This document shows, piece after piece, positions 1-11,663 of a DNA stretch of 64,000 nt. The position numbers and the translations under genes are program-made. The stretch's first letter is position 1. Each line of letters opens with the position of its first letter. The stretch spans positions 37,703,468 through 37,767,467 of the forward strand of contig CM060200.1 in assembly GCA_030562195.1 (NCBI GenBank), read 5' to 3'. The notes beneath the pieces are model-generated. The model saw nothing but the letters and a program-made list of their open reading frames with translations. It searched no databases and was not told the origin of the DNA. The DNA is from Nipponacmea schrenckii (lineage: Eukaryota > Mollusca > Gastropoda > Lottiidae).

Positions 1-4
1 ACCT

Positions 5-240
5 CCTAGTCTTCTGCACCTTATGGGCAAATGATGACGATTAACGCCATTCAAAGAGGGAAATTTTCCCTGGACAGCGGCACAAGCTTACTCTATTTGC
101 GACTTCCAAGATCGAGGGATCTTTAACGTGCACAGCCCACAGCACACAGGCCCTCGGTTATTTGTCCCGTTCGAAAGGCTAGGCAATTTCCTCATACCAG
201 TCCCTCCGACCTGCATCACTCGATATTTTTCAGAAGAGCA
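5..240 (+). repeat. Dispersed repeat, fullest copy of three
   Basis: This stretch shares an ordered series of short blocks with 27596-27735 and 35848-36040: a TTTTGCACCTTATGG-like block, GATGACGA, AACGCCAT, a block near GAGGGAAA, ACTCTATTT, TTCCAAGATC, GGATCTTTAACGTGCA and a CACAG-rich end. No open frame is shared between the copies, so it is probably a non-coding dispersed element such as a SINE or a fragment of a larger transposon. Short pieces of its left end, on the opposite strand, are at 25867-25890 and 57102-57120. The family is not one I can name. Confidence 0.7.
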
Positions 241-249
241 GAGCAAATG

Positions 250-554
250 TATCAATATCAGAGAACCCACATAGTTTTATCATTGTCTTGCTAGGTTTTC
301 TATACTAATAATTATATCACATATTGAAAACAGAGTCGGTGTAATTGAAAAAAGGTAGCAAGTTGAGAATTTTTTTTATAAAAAAACATAAATATACATA
401 TATAAAATCTTCTGGGCACTATGGTTCAGGTTCAGTTTATGGATAACATCATTACCGACAATAGTTTACTCTCTCTTTTAAAACTAATCGTTTTTGTTTC
501 AGAGAAAAAATGTAGACTAACAGTTCGAAGGAAATTTGTGTTTTATGTATATTA
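250..554. other. AT-rich spacer
   Basis: I see no coding frame or structured repeat here. It lies between the dispersed repeat and the retroelement remnant and could hold the lost 5' end of that element. Confidence 0.5.
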
Positions 555-2233
555 GTGCACACGAGAACACACGAGAAGCCTAATCTCACGCGAGTAGAAC
601 GCGAAGCGTTAAATTTACTTAAAAAAGACGATAGCATTGTAATTAAAAAGAGTGACAAAGGTTCATGTTGCGTTATATTAAATAGGGAGTATTATTTTGC
701 AGAAGCAGAGCATCAATTGAATAATCCTAAACACTATGCAATTTTACCGGAACCGATTTTTAAAGAAACTGCCAATATGATAAACAATTTTCTTGCTGAC
801 TTAGTTAAAACAAGTAATTTAAAACAGAAACAATATGACTATCTTTCTGCCAAAACTGATTGCCGCGAGAGACACTTATACACTTTTCCTAAAATTCATA
901 AGAATCCTACCAAGGATTGGTTCATGCCTAATAGATACCTAAAGGCCGCCCGATTATCTCTGACTAGTAGTGAGTCTTGTGTAGTGTCAGAATACATTGA
1001 TCATTTCTTACTACCACTAGCATGTCAACATCGAGCCTACCTTAAGGACACAACTGACTTTGTCAATAAAATGAAAAATCTAAAAGTTCCTTCAAATGCA
1101 ATTTCGACACCAATATCGACAACACTACTGTATAGTGTATCGCCCCTTCATACGCAAACCTTTTCATGGCAGAGTGGGAACGTGAGGTATTGCTTATGGA
1201 CGCTTTTTAGGTGACATTTTCATGGTTTGGACTAACTCCATAGAACAATTTTGGCAATTTTTTTAAATCCTCAACAACCACCACCGTCCATCAATCTAAC
1301 GGCCAACGTTAGCCACAAAAGCATAGATTTTCTGGACACCACTGTTTTTAAAGGAGATTCCATAACAGAGACTAATAAATTAGATATTAAAGTGTATTTC
1401 AAAGAAACCGACACTCATCAACTTTTGCATAAGAGCTCATTTCATCCAAAACATACATCTTCTGGGATAATTAAGTCACAAGTTTTACGATTTCATCGAA
1501 TTTGCACAAGGTCTTCTGATTTCAACAACTGAAAGAGCGTGAATACTCTAAACGATTTTTACGAAACATAAAAAAATTCCACCTCAGCACAGATAACAGC
1601 TAAAACTAGACTATATGCCGAAGTGCCTCCAGGCTTAAGGAGTGTCCCATGTATGTCAACCAGATGCAAAACATGTCCCTTTATATCAGAAACTCATTAT
1701 TTTCTAACTAACTCTACGAATAAAAGATACCTGATCCATGTGAAATCTCGAATGTAATATACTTAATTTCATGTAAAAAATGTCCCAAACAATATATCGT
1801 GGAAACAAAGAACAAATTACGCACTCGTTTTAATGCTCACAGATCAGATATTAAATTTAAAAAATACAATCCTGTTTCTAATCATTTCAACCTAGACGAC
1901 CATTCACTTGACGACCTCACCCTAACCCCAATTGAGCGCATAGAAATCGACTTGCCCGAAGATGAAACTACCAAATTCCGTCAATCTAGAGAAGCCCATT
2001 GGATTGAGACATTAAATACAGCAAGACCCATAGGACTTAACATTCACCACAGTGTAGGCATAGCACCCTTTGTAGTTCTTTTCAATACAACCAGTAATAA
2101 AGCAAGCAAGATAGTTCAAGCCCATTATGAGAGTCTTCAAGAGAAATTTCCCCATGTCTATAAACAGAAAATGATAGTGGCATATTCAAAAAATCAGAAC
2201 TTAAATGACAACCTTGTTCATAGCAAACTATAA
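555..2233 (+). pseudogene. Penelope-like retroelement remnant (RT + GIY-YIG endonuclease)
   Basis: The translated pieces follow the order of a Penelope-like element of the GIY-YIG class. At 555-1080 the N-terminal RT part has KKSDKGSCCVILNREYY, then FPKIHK, then LKDTTDFVNKM. The frame then slips: APSYANLFMAEWE is in another frame near 1141-1185, and the catalytic block reads LGDIFMVW near 1206-1232, with GD where the family has a DD pair. At about 1250-1530 come SIDFLDTTVFK and a HQLLHKSSFHPKHT block. A Cys-rich segment (CMSTRCKTCPF) near 1650 leads into the endonuclease from about 1755, with VIYLISCKKCPKQY followed by IVET where a YxGET motif is expected. The tail to 2233 (WIETLNTARPIGLN, NLVHSKL) is well kept. 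Several frameshifts and stops make it inactive; the 5' end looks truncated. Confidence 0.92.
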
Positions 2234-2262
2234 ACAAACTGTACTTAACAGGTACTATACTT

Positions 2263-2290
2263 CTCGCCCATTGGGCGAGTTATTTTTTCT
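2263..2290. other. Strong hairpin followed by T-run, just after the retroelement
   Basis: An 8-bp stem (CTCGCCCA / TGGGCGAG) with a one-base loop, followed by a T-rich run, lies 30 bases after the endonuclease stop codon. It is GC-rich in AT-rich surroundings and probably belongs to the 3' end of the Penelope-like element. A role in RNA structure or end recognition is possible but not shown. Confidence 0.6.
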
Positions 2291-2402
2291 AATTTCAGAT
2301 AAGAAGAGAAGAAAATCATCCAACAGATCCAGATCCCCATTTCTCAATAAAATATTTGCTCCACCCTAGGCCTGTACATCTGGGAGATTCAATCCCTCTA
2401 GT

Positions 2403-2708
2403 ATGAGGCATTTTACAGGTTTTGTGAAAAAATTTCAAAAATGTTACAATTTGAAGATATCACCCAACTACAATATCGATATAAATAAACATGAGGTGGG
2501 AACTGTGATAAACATGCAAGATAACAACCATTACGTCAATTATTTAATACAAGAACAAACATATTATACAAAAACCTTTAATAATGAGGGGGAGAAATGC
2601 TTTTGGGACTTCTCAATGAATAACCGAACCTTTCCAAACCAGCCATGGTGTTCATCTGTCGATGTCTGTCACACATTCATAAACTGCAGGGACTTATATA
2701 GCTCGTGA
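2403..2708 (+). other. Unassigned open frame, 101 codons
   Basis: The frame starts shortly after the retroelement end and has four cysteines in its last 25 residues (CFWDF, WCSS, VCHTFINC). I recognise no domain, and there is no signal peptide. It could be a leftover of a mobile element or an isolated exon, or it may be chance. I would not call it a gene without transcripts. Confidence 0.15.
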
Positions 2709-4634
2709 TAGATATCATCAGTCCAATATCACAGCAGACACAAGTTAAGACTTCACTTTAATCAACTTTAAAATCTCTATACTATGTTTTACTCGGACAA
2801 CTTGATCATTGCTTTTTTTAATACGACGAATGTCTCGGATATGATGGACCGCTTTTCAGGACTTTCGCGAGAGAATCCGATTTTGTTACCTTTACAGCAC
2901 CGGGAATATTTGGAATTAGTTGGACAAACGTGGGAAATTTGCGGAATTTGCCTAACGACAATGGGACAAACAATTTGTCGTCCGAATCCATAATGATTGC
3001 AACTTCCGCTTTTTAAAAAGGAGCAATCATTGTTCTAGTTTTAACGCGAGATCTCGTAAGATTAAAACATAAGCCCAATTTACATGAAACTCGGACTTCA
3101 TGTTCTGTTACCGATGTCCGAGACAAATGTAAAAAGACAAAATACAGAGTAGATCTACATTTCACTACGAGAAAATGCTAATGTTAAAATCCCATGAACC
3201 AGTGAAAAAGACTATAACTTTTTTACATTAGCAGCATTGTTTTAACATCGTTCTTACATTTCAGACAGTAAACTTGCATTGAATATGCATTAGCTACATA
3301 GCATATAGCATAACCTACACCTACACCATAGTTCCTTCCATCGACCATGTGACCACAACCCGACATTAAGAATCAAATGCGTGTGACCACAGCTCGGTCA
3401 TGTGCATTCAATCCTCTTTACCGCAACTCGACTTTGAGGATCAAATTTTTATAACAACAACTCGGCCCTAAGAATCAAATTCAAACCAACAAAATAATGA
3501 TTGAATGGTGGTTAAGGTGATTTGATTCTTGTCACAAATGAGGATATTCATTATAACGTCCTCATTTTGCCTTTTTTATAACTCCTTGACTCTGGTACAT
3601 TTATGAATTTTGTAAGTCATATTCTTACATTTGAGATCAATGGTTGCTAACTGCTATCGTGTTAAAATCTGTATGTTTCGTATAGCTCTACATGACCAAT
3701 AAGACAGTCTTGATCAGTAGACATTGGTATATAAACACAACATATTCATTATGAAGTATCTTATACACATCCTGCCACAGATAATGATTTGTTTATCTGT
3801 GTCTAAACAGTATTTCTTGAAAGTAAAATATTTAATTAATATAGAAACTGACACGACAATTGATGCATTACATATAAACAACAAAATGCCAATTTTCAAC
3901 AATTTGTTAATATCGGTTGTTTTCTAGCTGAATAGAGCTATAAAACTTATATAACAGTATTTTTCATGTCTGAAGTTTGCTTCAAATCGCAGTAATCCCT
4001 CGGGTCGCTATATCGTAAAATTTATTTCCGTATCTCTGCTGGGGTTATTTCAATAATATTGAATATTTTCGTTGCCTTTGTTATGCCATAGTCCCTATAT
4101 AAATTTCTATCAGCCTTTGCAATAGATAAATATATAACGAATATAAATGATTAACAATATTTTGACTTATGGGTTTGATTTTATTAAAGAAACTTTAGAG
4201 TATAGCCATGAATTCAACTTGAAGATCTTGCTCGTCAGATAGTCTAAAGGTCTTTTTGACGATTTTACTTAAACACTACGATGAGCTCTAGTGTCGATCG
4301 TTTGTAAGCACGGATTACTTCTTTGGCATTTGGTGTTTACTATATGTTCGGAATGATTCTTTCGGAATATTTCGTCTACTAGTCAGAATATAATTTTTGT
4401 ATCCATCAACATCGTCTGTATTTGATATAATCGTAATAAAATAGTTAGAGAGAAATATCCACTTTTATTCTGCCCTACCAACGAGAACACAAAAGGTTGT
4501 TCATCAATGTTATGAGTCGAGTTTCACAAGTTGCCCTCAAAGACTAATCGTGAAGAACCCTAAGACAAAAAGAGTTTTTAATTTATAAATCCATACTGTA
4601 CACCAAAAAGATCAATAATTGGGGTTTTGGTTAC
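2709..4634. other. Intergenic, AT-rich
   Basis: No gene is supportable. The only structure I see is the short degenerate tandem repeat at 3345-3480. Confidence 0.5.
3345..3480. repeat. Degenerate tandem repeat, ~35-bp period, 4 copies
   Basis: Four imperfect copies begin near 3350, 3386, 3421 and 3453, with a pattern like ACCACAACTCGAC followed by a variable middle and GAATCAAAT. Spacing is 33-36 bases. Divergence is high, so it is old. Confidence 0.6.
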
Positions 4635-5113
4635 TTAAAGGGGCACAATCTTGATTGTTAGGGGTCGTTTTGGGCCTTTGTTACTTTTAAACAGTCCTCA
4701 GAAATACTCAAGCTCTAAGAAAATCGCAAAATACCTTGAAATATACCTCAAAAATTTCACTTTTTATTTTTTTCCATGCTGTACGCGGCTGGTCTTCAGT
4801 CAGTCTGAAAATTGTGTGTCCTGTTGACAAAATCTACAATTGTTATTACATGTTCTTTCTTTTTGTTTTATCAGTGTTGGCCTCCGCAGTAGTCTATTTA
4901 TAACTCTTTGATTTTCCAATATGGCGGGACGTTCATAATATCTTAAGACATTATGATTTTCAAACACGGATAAATATGTATACCCATGGATTTGAAGGCT
5001 CAAATTTCAAAGGTAAGCTCTGTAGACTATTTCTGATTAGCTAAACAAAAGATTTCATGTGTTTGAGGCTGTCGGATGATTGTCCGAAACAAATCAAGCC
5101 TGGGCCCCTTTAA
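4635..5113. mobile_element. Non-autonomous DNA element with ~22-bp TIRs
   Basis: The left end reads TTAAAGGGGCACAATCTTGA and the right end, reverse-complemented, TTTAAAGGGGCCCAGGCTTG; both continue into ATT. The arms differ at about three positions. The 480-bp body has no meaningful reading frame. The size and arms fit a MITE. I could not identify a clear target-site duplication. Confidence 0.65.
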
Positions 5114-5119
5114 AGTATT

Positions 5120-6560
5120 ATTGATAATATTGTTAGCGCAAAACTTGATCCAGGGATAAACAAAAACGGGCCACAATTCGACAAAAATTCAAAGAAATAT
5201 CTCATCAATATGCATTTAACCTAAGAATAATAATTGTCCGTAAAACAGAAAGTTTTTAAATTTTTCAAAAGTGAAACTGTAGGGGGGGGGGGTATGTTCC
5301 AAGAACAGTCTCACTTTAATTTTCAGAATTACTTAGATAAATCTACCAGTATTGTACATCCATTGTTAGCTTCTGATCGACAGGTGATACAGGATACCAC
5401 ATTATTTCTGTTATACACTCAGTTGTTGACCGCAAGTATCTCGGATTTTGTCTGTTCAAGCATTTCTCCAGGTTTCAGGCAGTCGACAAAAAACAGTTTT
5501 CTCGGTTGCTCCTAGAAAAAATTTCTTAATACAGTGTAAAATATTACATTTCATTGTCTGGTTTAAGTGATGCGAAAGGTGTCAATCGTACTAGCTAGTT
5601 TCGTCCTTGTTTTTTCTAGGTCCAAAATATATTTACACCAAAATCTTCTGTCCTTGAACGTATCTAATGTTTTAACTAAGAAAATCCAAACATTGCGAAA
5701 ACAATTAAGTTCGTCATTGGTATGGGTGTAAGGAAAATGCGGAAAATGTGGATAACACGTATATCAAGATACTTATTCTGAATGTTTCAACTAATAATAC
5801 TGAGCCATTATAAACACAAGTAAAAAACCAAATAGGTCAAACTGCTTAATTGACAATGTGTATTGTCCATTTCAAAACAAATTCCGTTTGATCAAGGAGA
5901 TACATGGTCTCAAAATTTAGACATATTTACTTTGAGGTATAATTTACCATTTTTTAGATAATGAAAATAATGCATACCCATAACGAACGATTCAAAATTG
6001 ATACAAACAATAATGAAGGTTTGATTATACATGAACATGCGTACTAAATGTTGATCAATGTTAATGACGTGCAGAAATTCATTCTTTTAAGTTATACTCG
6101 CACTATAGCTTGATTGTTTTATTACGTTTTATTAATGGTTGTATGTATTTAAGGCAGATTCTGAAACATCAATAATTTGGATCAATGATAATATTGTTAC
6201 CGCAAAAATTGATTCAGGGATAAAAAAAAACCGGTTCACAGTTCGACAAAATTCTCTGAAGCCATTAAGTATTCATTTGGACGAATTCTTGTTCGTAATA
6301 ATAAAAAGGTTTGAAAATTTGTTAAAGGGGTTACATTTGGGATTATGTTTCAAAGACAGTCTTTCGAGGTACATGATATCAAATAACATATTTAGACAAA
6401 CTTTCAGCTATAATTTACGATGTTTTAGATAATAAAAATAGTCCATACCCGCGCCGTTGATAAAAGGGAACGATTCCAATGATCAATGTACATCAAGTGC
6501 ACAAATCCGATTCTTTAAGTTATGCTCACACTGAAGCCTAATCGTTTTATTCCAGAAAAC
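5120..6560. repeat. Direct duplication of a segment (copy A 5120-6130, copy B 6175-6560)
   Basis: Two blocks match in order. Near 5125 and 6187 both read GATAATATTGTTA, then GCAAAA, TTGAT, CAGGGATAAA and CGACAAAA. Near 5900 and 6367 both read TACATG, ATATTTA, TAATTTAC and TTTTAGATAATGAAAATA-like sequence, and both end in TTTAAGTTAT. In copy A the blocks are about 590 bases further apart, so A gained an insertion near 5325-5895 or B lost one. Unrelated-looking open frames at 5234-5515 and 6139-6432 are by-products. Confidence 0.7.
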
Positions 6561-7620
6561 ACATAGTGACCATTCAGGTGTGAACATAAATTGGCCATGC
6601 ATAGCAACTGGACTAGTGACCTGTAAAAAGTGTTGAACTGTTGTCATCGTTGTGTAACTTAACAATATTCGTCCATTTAAGAAATAGTTCTTTGTTTATG
6701 TTTGAATTAATAAGTTGGACATTTTTTGTGGAAAAACACACCATAAATTAACGGATTATTGTCAAATTATGATTTGTAGTTTAATCATATAATTGTGAAA
6801 GCGACGACTGTGATGTGATATCGCTCAAATTGTAAATATCAGTATTTCACCTGGGCTATTGTTACTCATTACAGTTTGAAGTCTCAGTAGTAAATTTTGA
6901 ACAGTCGTCTAACAATTAAGCCCGTCTATACTGCCTGCTTATCTCACCAACAATTGATTTTTTGATCATTTAAAGGTAATCTGTTTTCGATAATCTATGG
7001 TTAATTCTTTAGACCATAAAACGATTTTGTCTTTGATAAGTTAAATGGAGTAATGGAAGCTATGGCATTACAGATAACACAGGCAACATTTTCTATTTGA
7101 ATAATGGATGCAAAACAAGGCCATAAAACAAGCATGTATTTTGAAATGAATTAACACAAATAAACGTGTTAATAAGCCCATTTTCAATTTTGTTTTGTAG
7201 AAGAGGTTGATGGCTTGTTGATGTTGCCAATTGAAATTCGATGATAATACATTGTATGAAATATTAATATATATGAACTTTAACAAATACATTTTCGTTT
7301 TAATTGACATTTAAATAATTAACTCAAGTCCCAAGGTAGTAATTTATAAGCCGATTCGATAATATTTCCACAATTCATTAGAATAAGTGACAGATAGGTT
7401 TGGACGATTTTGACTCACGAACTTTCACTTATGGTCAAGAAAATAAAATTGACATCTAGTACCGTTGTGTTCAGAATCAGCTTTATCAGTGTTATAGATC
7501 GTTTAGGTGTGTACGTGTCTGTTTCATTCATAATAAACTGTAGCATATTCCTTGAGCTTTAATGGCTTTTAGTACGAGTGTATTACCAAAAACACCTTGA
7601 GCATTTCGTAGGCTAACATT
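6561..7620. other. Upstream flank of the receptor gene
   Basis: AT-rich, with no supportable gene or clear repeat. It probably contains distal promoter sequence of the gene starting at 7722. Confidence 0.4.
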
Positions 7621-7655
7621 TATAAATACAGTAGGACTTAGGATTGTGTCCGTAC
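7621..7655 (+). promoter_or_regulatory. Candidate TATA box of the receptor gene
   Basis: TATAAATA at 7621-7628 is preceded by a mixed-composition stretch. A start about 30 bases downstream, near 7650-7655, would give a 5' leader of about 70 bases before the ATG at 7722. No TSS data are available. Confidence 0.4.
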
Positions 7656-7721
7656 TGCATTAAAGGATATATATTTAGATATATCTTGATTGAAATAAAA
7701 AAAAAAGACTTTTTGTAGACG

Positions 7722-10488
7722 ATGGCATGTGTATTTCCAGTGTTGGTTGTGATATTGGTTTCAAATATTAATTTGTTTTCGTGTGAGAATAGTCAAGCAA
7801 ATCCGAATGCAACAGATCCCGATCCTGCTTCGATCGAACCTTATACATTAGTGGATCTTCGAGACTGGTCAGTTCAAGATGTTATTGACAGAACTGAAGA
7901 GTTTTATTTGAAATTATGCGGTGATTGTCAAAATATTCCTGATTCATCTGCAATGACAGGACCACGGTGCTTTGAGTGTAATTGTTATGATCAATGTGAA
8001 CTTTATGGCAATTGCTGTGAATTGGAAAAAAATAATGAGTCACTGGTTGAATTTCAATGTATAACATACAATACATATAAGTTTCTTCCCAATCCAATGT
8101 TTTTGAAGGTTCGATGTGCGGAAAACTTTAATAACGAGTCTATTAGGAGAGCCTGTGATAAGCCACCAGAATGTCTTTCAACACCAGTAACTTCAGACCA
8201 AGGAATAACCTATTTTAATGAATACTGTGCCCAATGTAATTTGGAAACAAACTACACCAAATGGAATCTTGTGTGGGATATATTTCCATACGAAACACTA
8301 TTCCAAACTATTGCTGATATCTATACTTGTTACATTAATATAAATTTGGATGATCTGAGTTCAGAGTTTTTTCGTGAATCAGATCAAGTAGGATGTCAAG
8401 TTCCAGTAGGTTTAGAGATAGAGATATGTAATACAACAGGAAAGTGGCATCAATACAATCCGGATCTTGAAAAACTTTGTCAGTCATCTAAACCGACCGA
8501 ATTTCGACCTCTAGAGGGATTTGGATATATTTTCAAAAACATTTTTTGCTACTTTTGTAATGGATATCATTTTTCCGAAGGTTTGAGTCTTAAAGAATCC
8601 GAAATATCAGCAGGGCAACCTATTGTGGATATTGTTTATTTTAAACCGCAATTAAAATCTAACATGTTTGTTCCACAGATCGAATTAGTTCAAAATAATA
8701 CATTTTTTGATCCTTACCAGGTAGGTTATTGTTGTATAATTTTGGGGAAGGGTTATGATTCTAACAATTGTACTGGTAAAATAGCAACTTATTATATGAG
8801 TTAATGAGTAAAAGTTACAAGGATAAAGGCATATAAATATTTGCATTCTCTAATCAATATTAGCTGTTGTTTTATTTCAGAAGAAAAATTTCAGTTTAAG
8901 ATGGCAGGCATATACATCTTTAATACAACCCGCAACTTTAATAAACTATTGATTTATATTTAACATTTTTTTCCAGAACAGGACAATGGAGATGCTTTGT
9001 AATAAAGGTTTTAATTTGGAAAACGGTTCGTGTATACCAGGCGATAATCTTCATCAAGTTTTTATTGGTTTGAGATTGAATACAGGAAATAGAAATATTA
9101 GCCACAAAGATACACAGATTCTGGACAACGTCAAAATCAAACTTCAAAACTTTCAGAATTATGTTGCAGTTTTAACCCAATATAAAGAAAGTGTGATTGA
9201 GGTTAAAGTATTTTTTGTATTAAAAACCGAAGAACTTGACGTTGCAGATAAGGCAAAGGATAATTTGTATCTTGATTGGTTGATTTATTATGACGTCATT
9301 TCGCCAGAAAAGGTTTACGTCTGGAACGAGACTGATCAGAAAGTAGATTTTGATACTATCTATCACATTTCTGATAACATTACTTGTCGATGTTTGAATA
9401 ATCAACGTATAATAGTATCAACGGCATTCATACACTATACCAACCAATATAATTGTTCTTTTGTGGAATATGATTTACAAGACTTCCTGAACAGACCAGA
9501 CCATATCAAACAACTTGGTAATATATCTTTATCTCATGATGAATACACAACATCAGGCCATAACATCAAAATATGTGTAGAGACCATCAAAGCAAAGTAT
9601 GATGCGATCAGAAATAAAGACCTAAACATACATAACAACAGCAAGGGCTATCAAATATGGTTTCAAGTTTGTCTGACATTATCTCTTTGTGGTTTGTTTT
9701 TTACATTATTGACATATTGTATTTTCCCTTCACTGAGGTCTCTACCATGTAAGAACAATATGATTTTGATAGTTTTTCTAATGATAGGACAGTTGTTGTT
9801 ATTTATTGAAATTTATATAGGTTTAAGGGATTTGCCATGCGTTTGTTATGGAATAGCTATACACTATGCCTGGCTTTGTGTAACATTTTGGATGAATGTA
9901 TGCTCTTATCATATGTTTATGGTATTTAGATCGTCATGTGTCGCTTCAATGTCTTCTTCTGCACACTGGAAAATATTGTTAAAGTATGCTTTATACGCTA
10001 ATGGTGTTCCAGCCATTATAATTGCGTCGGTTATCCTCGGATCGTACTATACTTCCGGTACATTTGGATATGGCAAAAACGTTTGTTATCTTGATAGTTC
10101 ATTCTTAATCATCTTGGCCATGGTTTCACCCATGACTATCACAATTGCATTTAACTTCGGTTTCCTGTCCTTCACTATTTGGTCAATATCAAAAACCACC
10201 CAAATGGCTAAGGAAATTGGAAAAGACCGGCATCATATTTGGGTTTATATCAAATTATCCACATTGACTGGTCTATTTTGGGCCTTTTCAATCTTAAACA
10301 ACTTTTTAGATTTCAGTTTTTTATCTTACCTAGCTGTATTCCTTAATTATGGTCAAGGGTTGTTTATTTTCCTATCTTACATGGCGAATAAACGCGTTTT
10401 AAATCTTTGGTTAGGTTTATGTGGTAAGCGGTTGCCGGATTCAACTTTGTCAACATCATCTAATCATACGGTGAAAACTAAGGTGTGA
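7722..10488 (+). CDS. Class-B-like seven-transmembrane receptor with somatomedin-B-like ectodomain
   Basis: Two exons are joined in phase 0: 7722-8720, donor CAG/GTAGGT, and 8977-10488, acceptor TTTTTTTCCAG. The product is about 836 residues. Residues 1-20 form a signal peptide. Cysteines at 66, 69, 86, 88, 92, 98, 99 and 113 include the CxC-x3-C-x5-CC spacing of somatomedin-B domains. A long Cys-rich, N-glycosylated ectodomain follows (for example CNKGFNLENGSC after the junction). Seven hydrophobic helices lie at about 559-803, then a short tail of about 30 residues. TM7 reads YGQGLFIFLSYMANKRV, close to the QGxFIFL motif of secretin/adhesion/Methuselah-type receptors. No GPS cleavage motif is visible before TM1. 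The ligand is unknown. It would act at the plasma membrane, presumably through G proteins. The ATG is supported by the signal peptide. The two-exon structure is unusually simple for the family. Confidence 0.87.
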
Positions 10489-11663
10489 ATATTAACTGTC
10501 ATGCTGAAGCTAGGTTAAAGATTAATTTATTGAATTAACAAACATTTCCAGTGGATAGCCCAAATATTGGTCATTTATAGAATAATTTCGTACATGGGCA
10601 GCTTGACAATGTAAAGAAGAACCACATGGATTCTAAACTTAAGTGCATGTATGCAAGCGTAACATCGTTTGATTTTAAATTTTTTGATATACAGTACTAG
10701 TAAGAACGGACTTCAAATTAAGTTCAGGATCTCTGGTAATGACGTAAGAATTTTTTTTCTGTGTAATTTCCATGTTTTAACTCATATGTATGCTTTGTTT
10801 TTAGTCAGACGTATTTTATCAATAAAATATCATTTCCTTTTGATTTCTGTGTCATGTTGAAACTAATGAATTCATAATCAAATCTATGTTATATGTTTTG
10901 ATATCTTTGATGTGGATGATTAACGATGCTTTTTATAGATTATATTCTCATAATTGATAACTAGTTTTGAATAATGATCAAACCTAAAAACACATCTACA
11001 TTATCGATATAAAACTACTTCTGGTCATAGGTTTTTTGAAATTACTGTGGCGATAAAGCCCAACTTGTGGTCTGTGCTTTTGGCAAGACACAAATAAATT
11101 TATCTATTATGTATTTTTAAATTTACATGCCGAGTTTAAAATCACCAAACATTGAAGAGTAATTACCAGTTTGTTTCTAATCACATTGGGCTACTCCAAT
11201 ATTCGGCTGTAATATTTCAATTTCCGTAAACCCATTGTCCTCGGCCATTCTTGAAGTAATTTACCTGTTGGACTCATCAGAAAACTGTGTTTATGTTTAT
11301 GGGTTACTTTCATTTCAAAGTAACCAAATTCATCCTATACGAGTAAAAAAAATTTCCATGAAGGACACTCCCATAGCTTATATAGTAAAACTAAAAGGTA
11401 ATAAATTACGCTATAATATTTAATTCATCAAATACTTGGAATTATCAATATCATATTGGTTCTAATTATCTCTAATTTATATAAAATGCAACGTAGACTC
11501 AAGAGAATCATTATTTGCATATTAGTACTAATGATAAACTAAAAGGGATTATGGGATCGGATCTGAACTTTATTCGATTTGATAATAATATACTCTTATT
11601 TCAATATTGTTGTCATATTGTTGAGAATAATGAAGTGGTCATGTGTTCCGAACGCAACCCACA
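10489..11663. other. 3' flank of the receptor gene
   Basis: Poly(A) signals AATAAA are at 10821-10826 and 11093-11098; either could end the receptor transcript. A small perfect hairpin (9-bp stem GGTTACTTT/AAAGTAACC) is at 11302-11325. No gene is supportable. Confidence 0.45.

Noticed and set aside
8881..8976. Alternative acceptor TTTATTTCAG at 8871-8880 as a longer receptor exon 2
   Set aside because: Reading on in phase 0 meets a stop before the 7TM exon; the acceptor ending at 8976 gives a continuous protein.
11041..11100. Tail resembling SINE ends (GGCAAGACAC then AATAAA)
   Set aside because: No tRNA-like A and B boxes could be found upstream.
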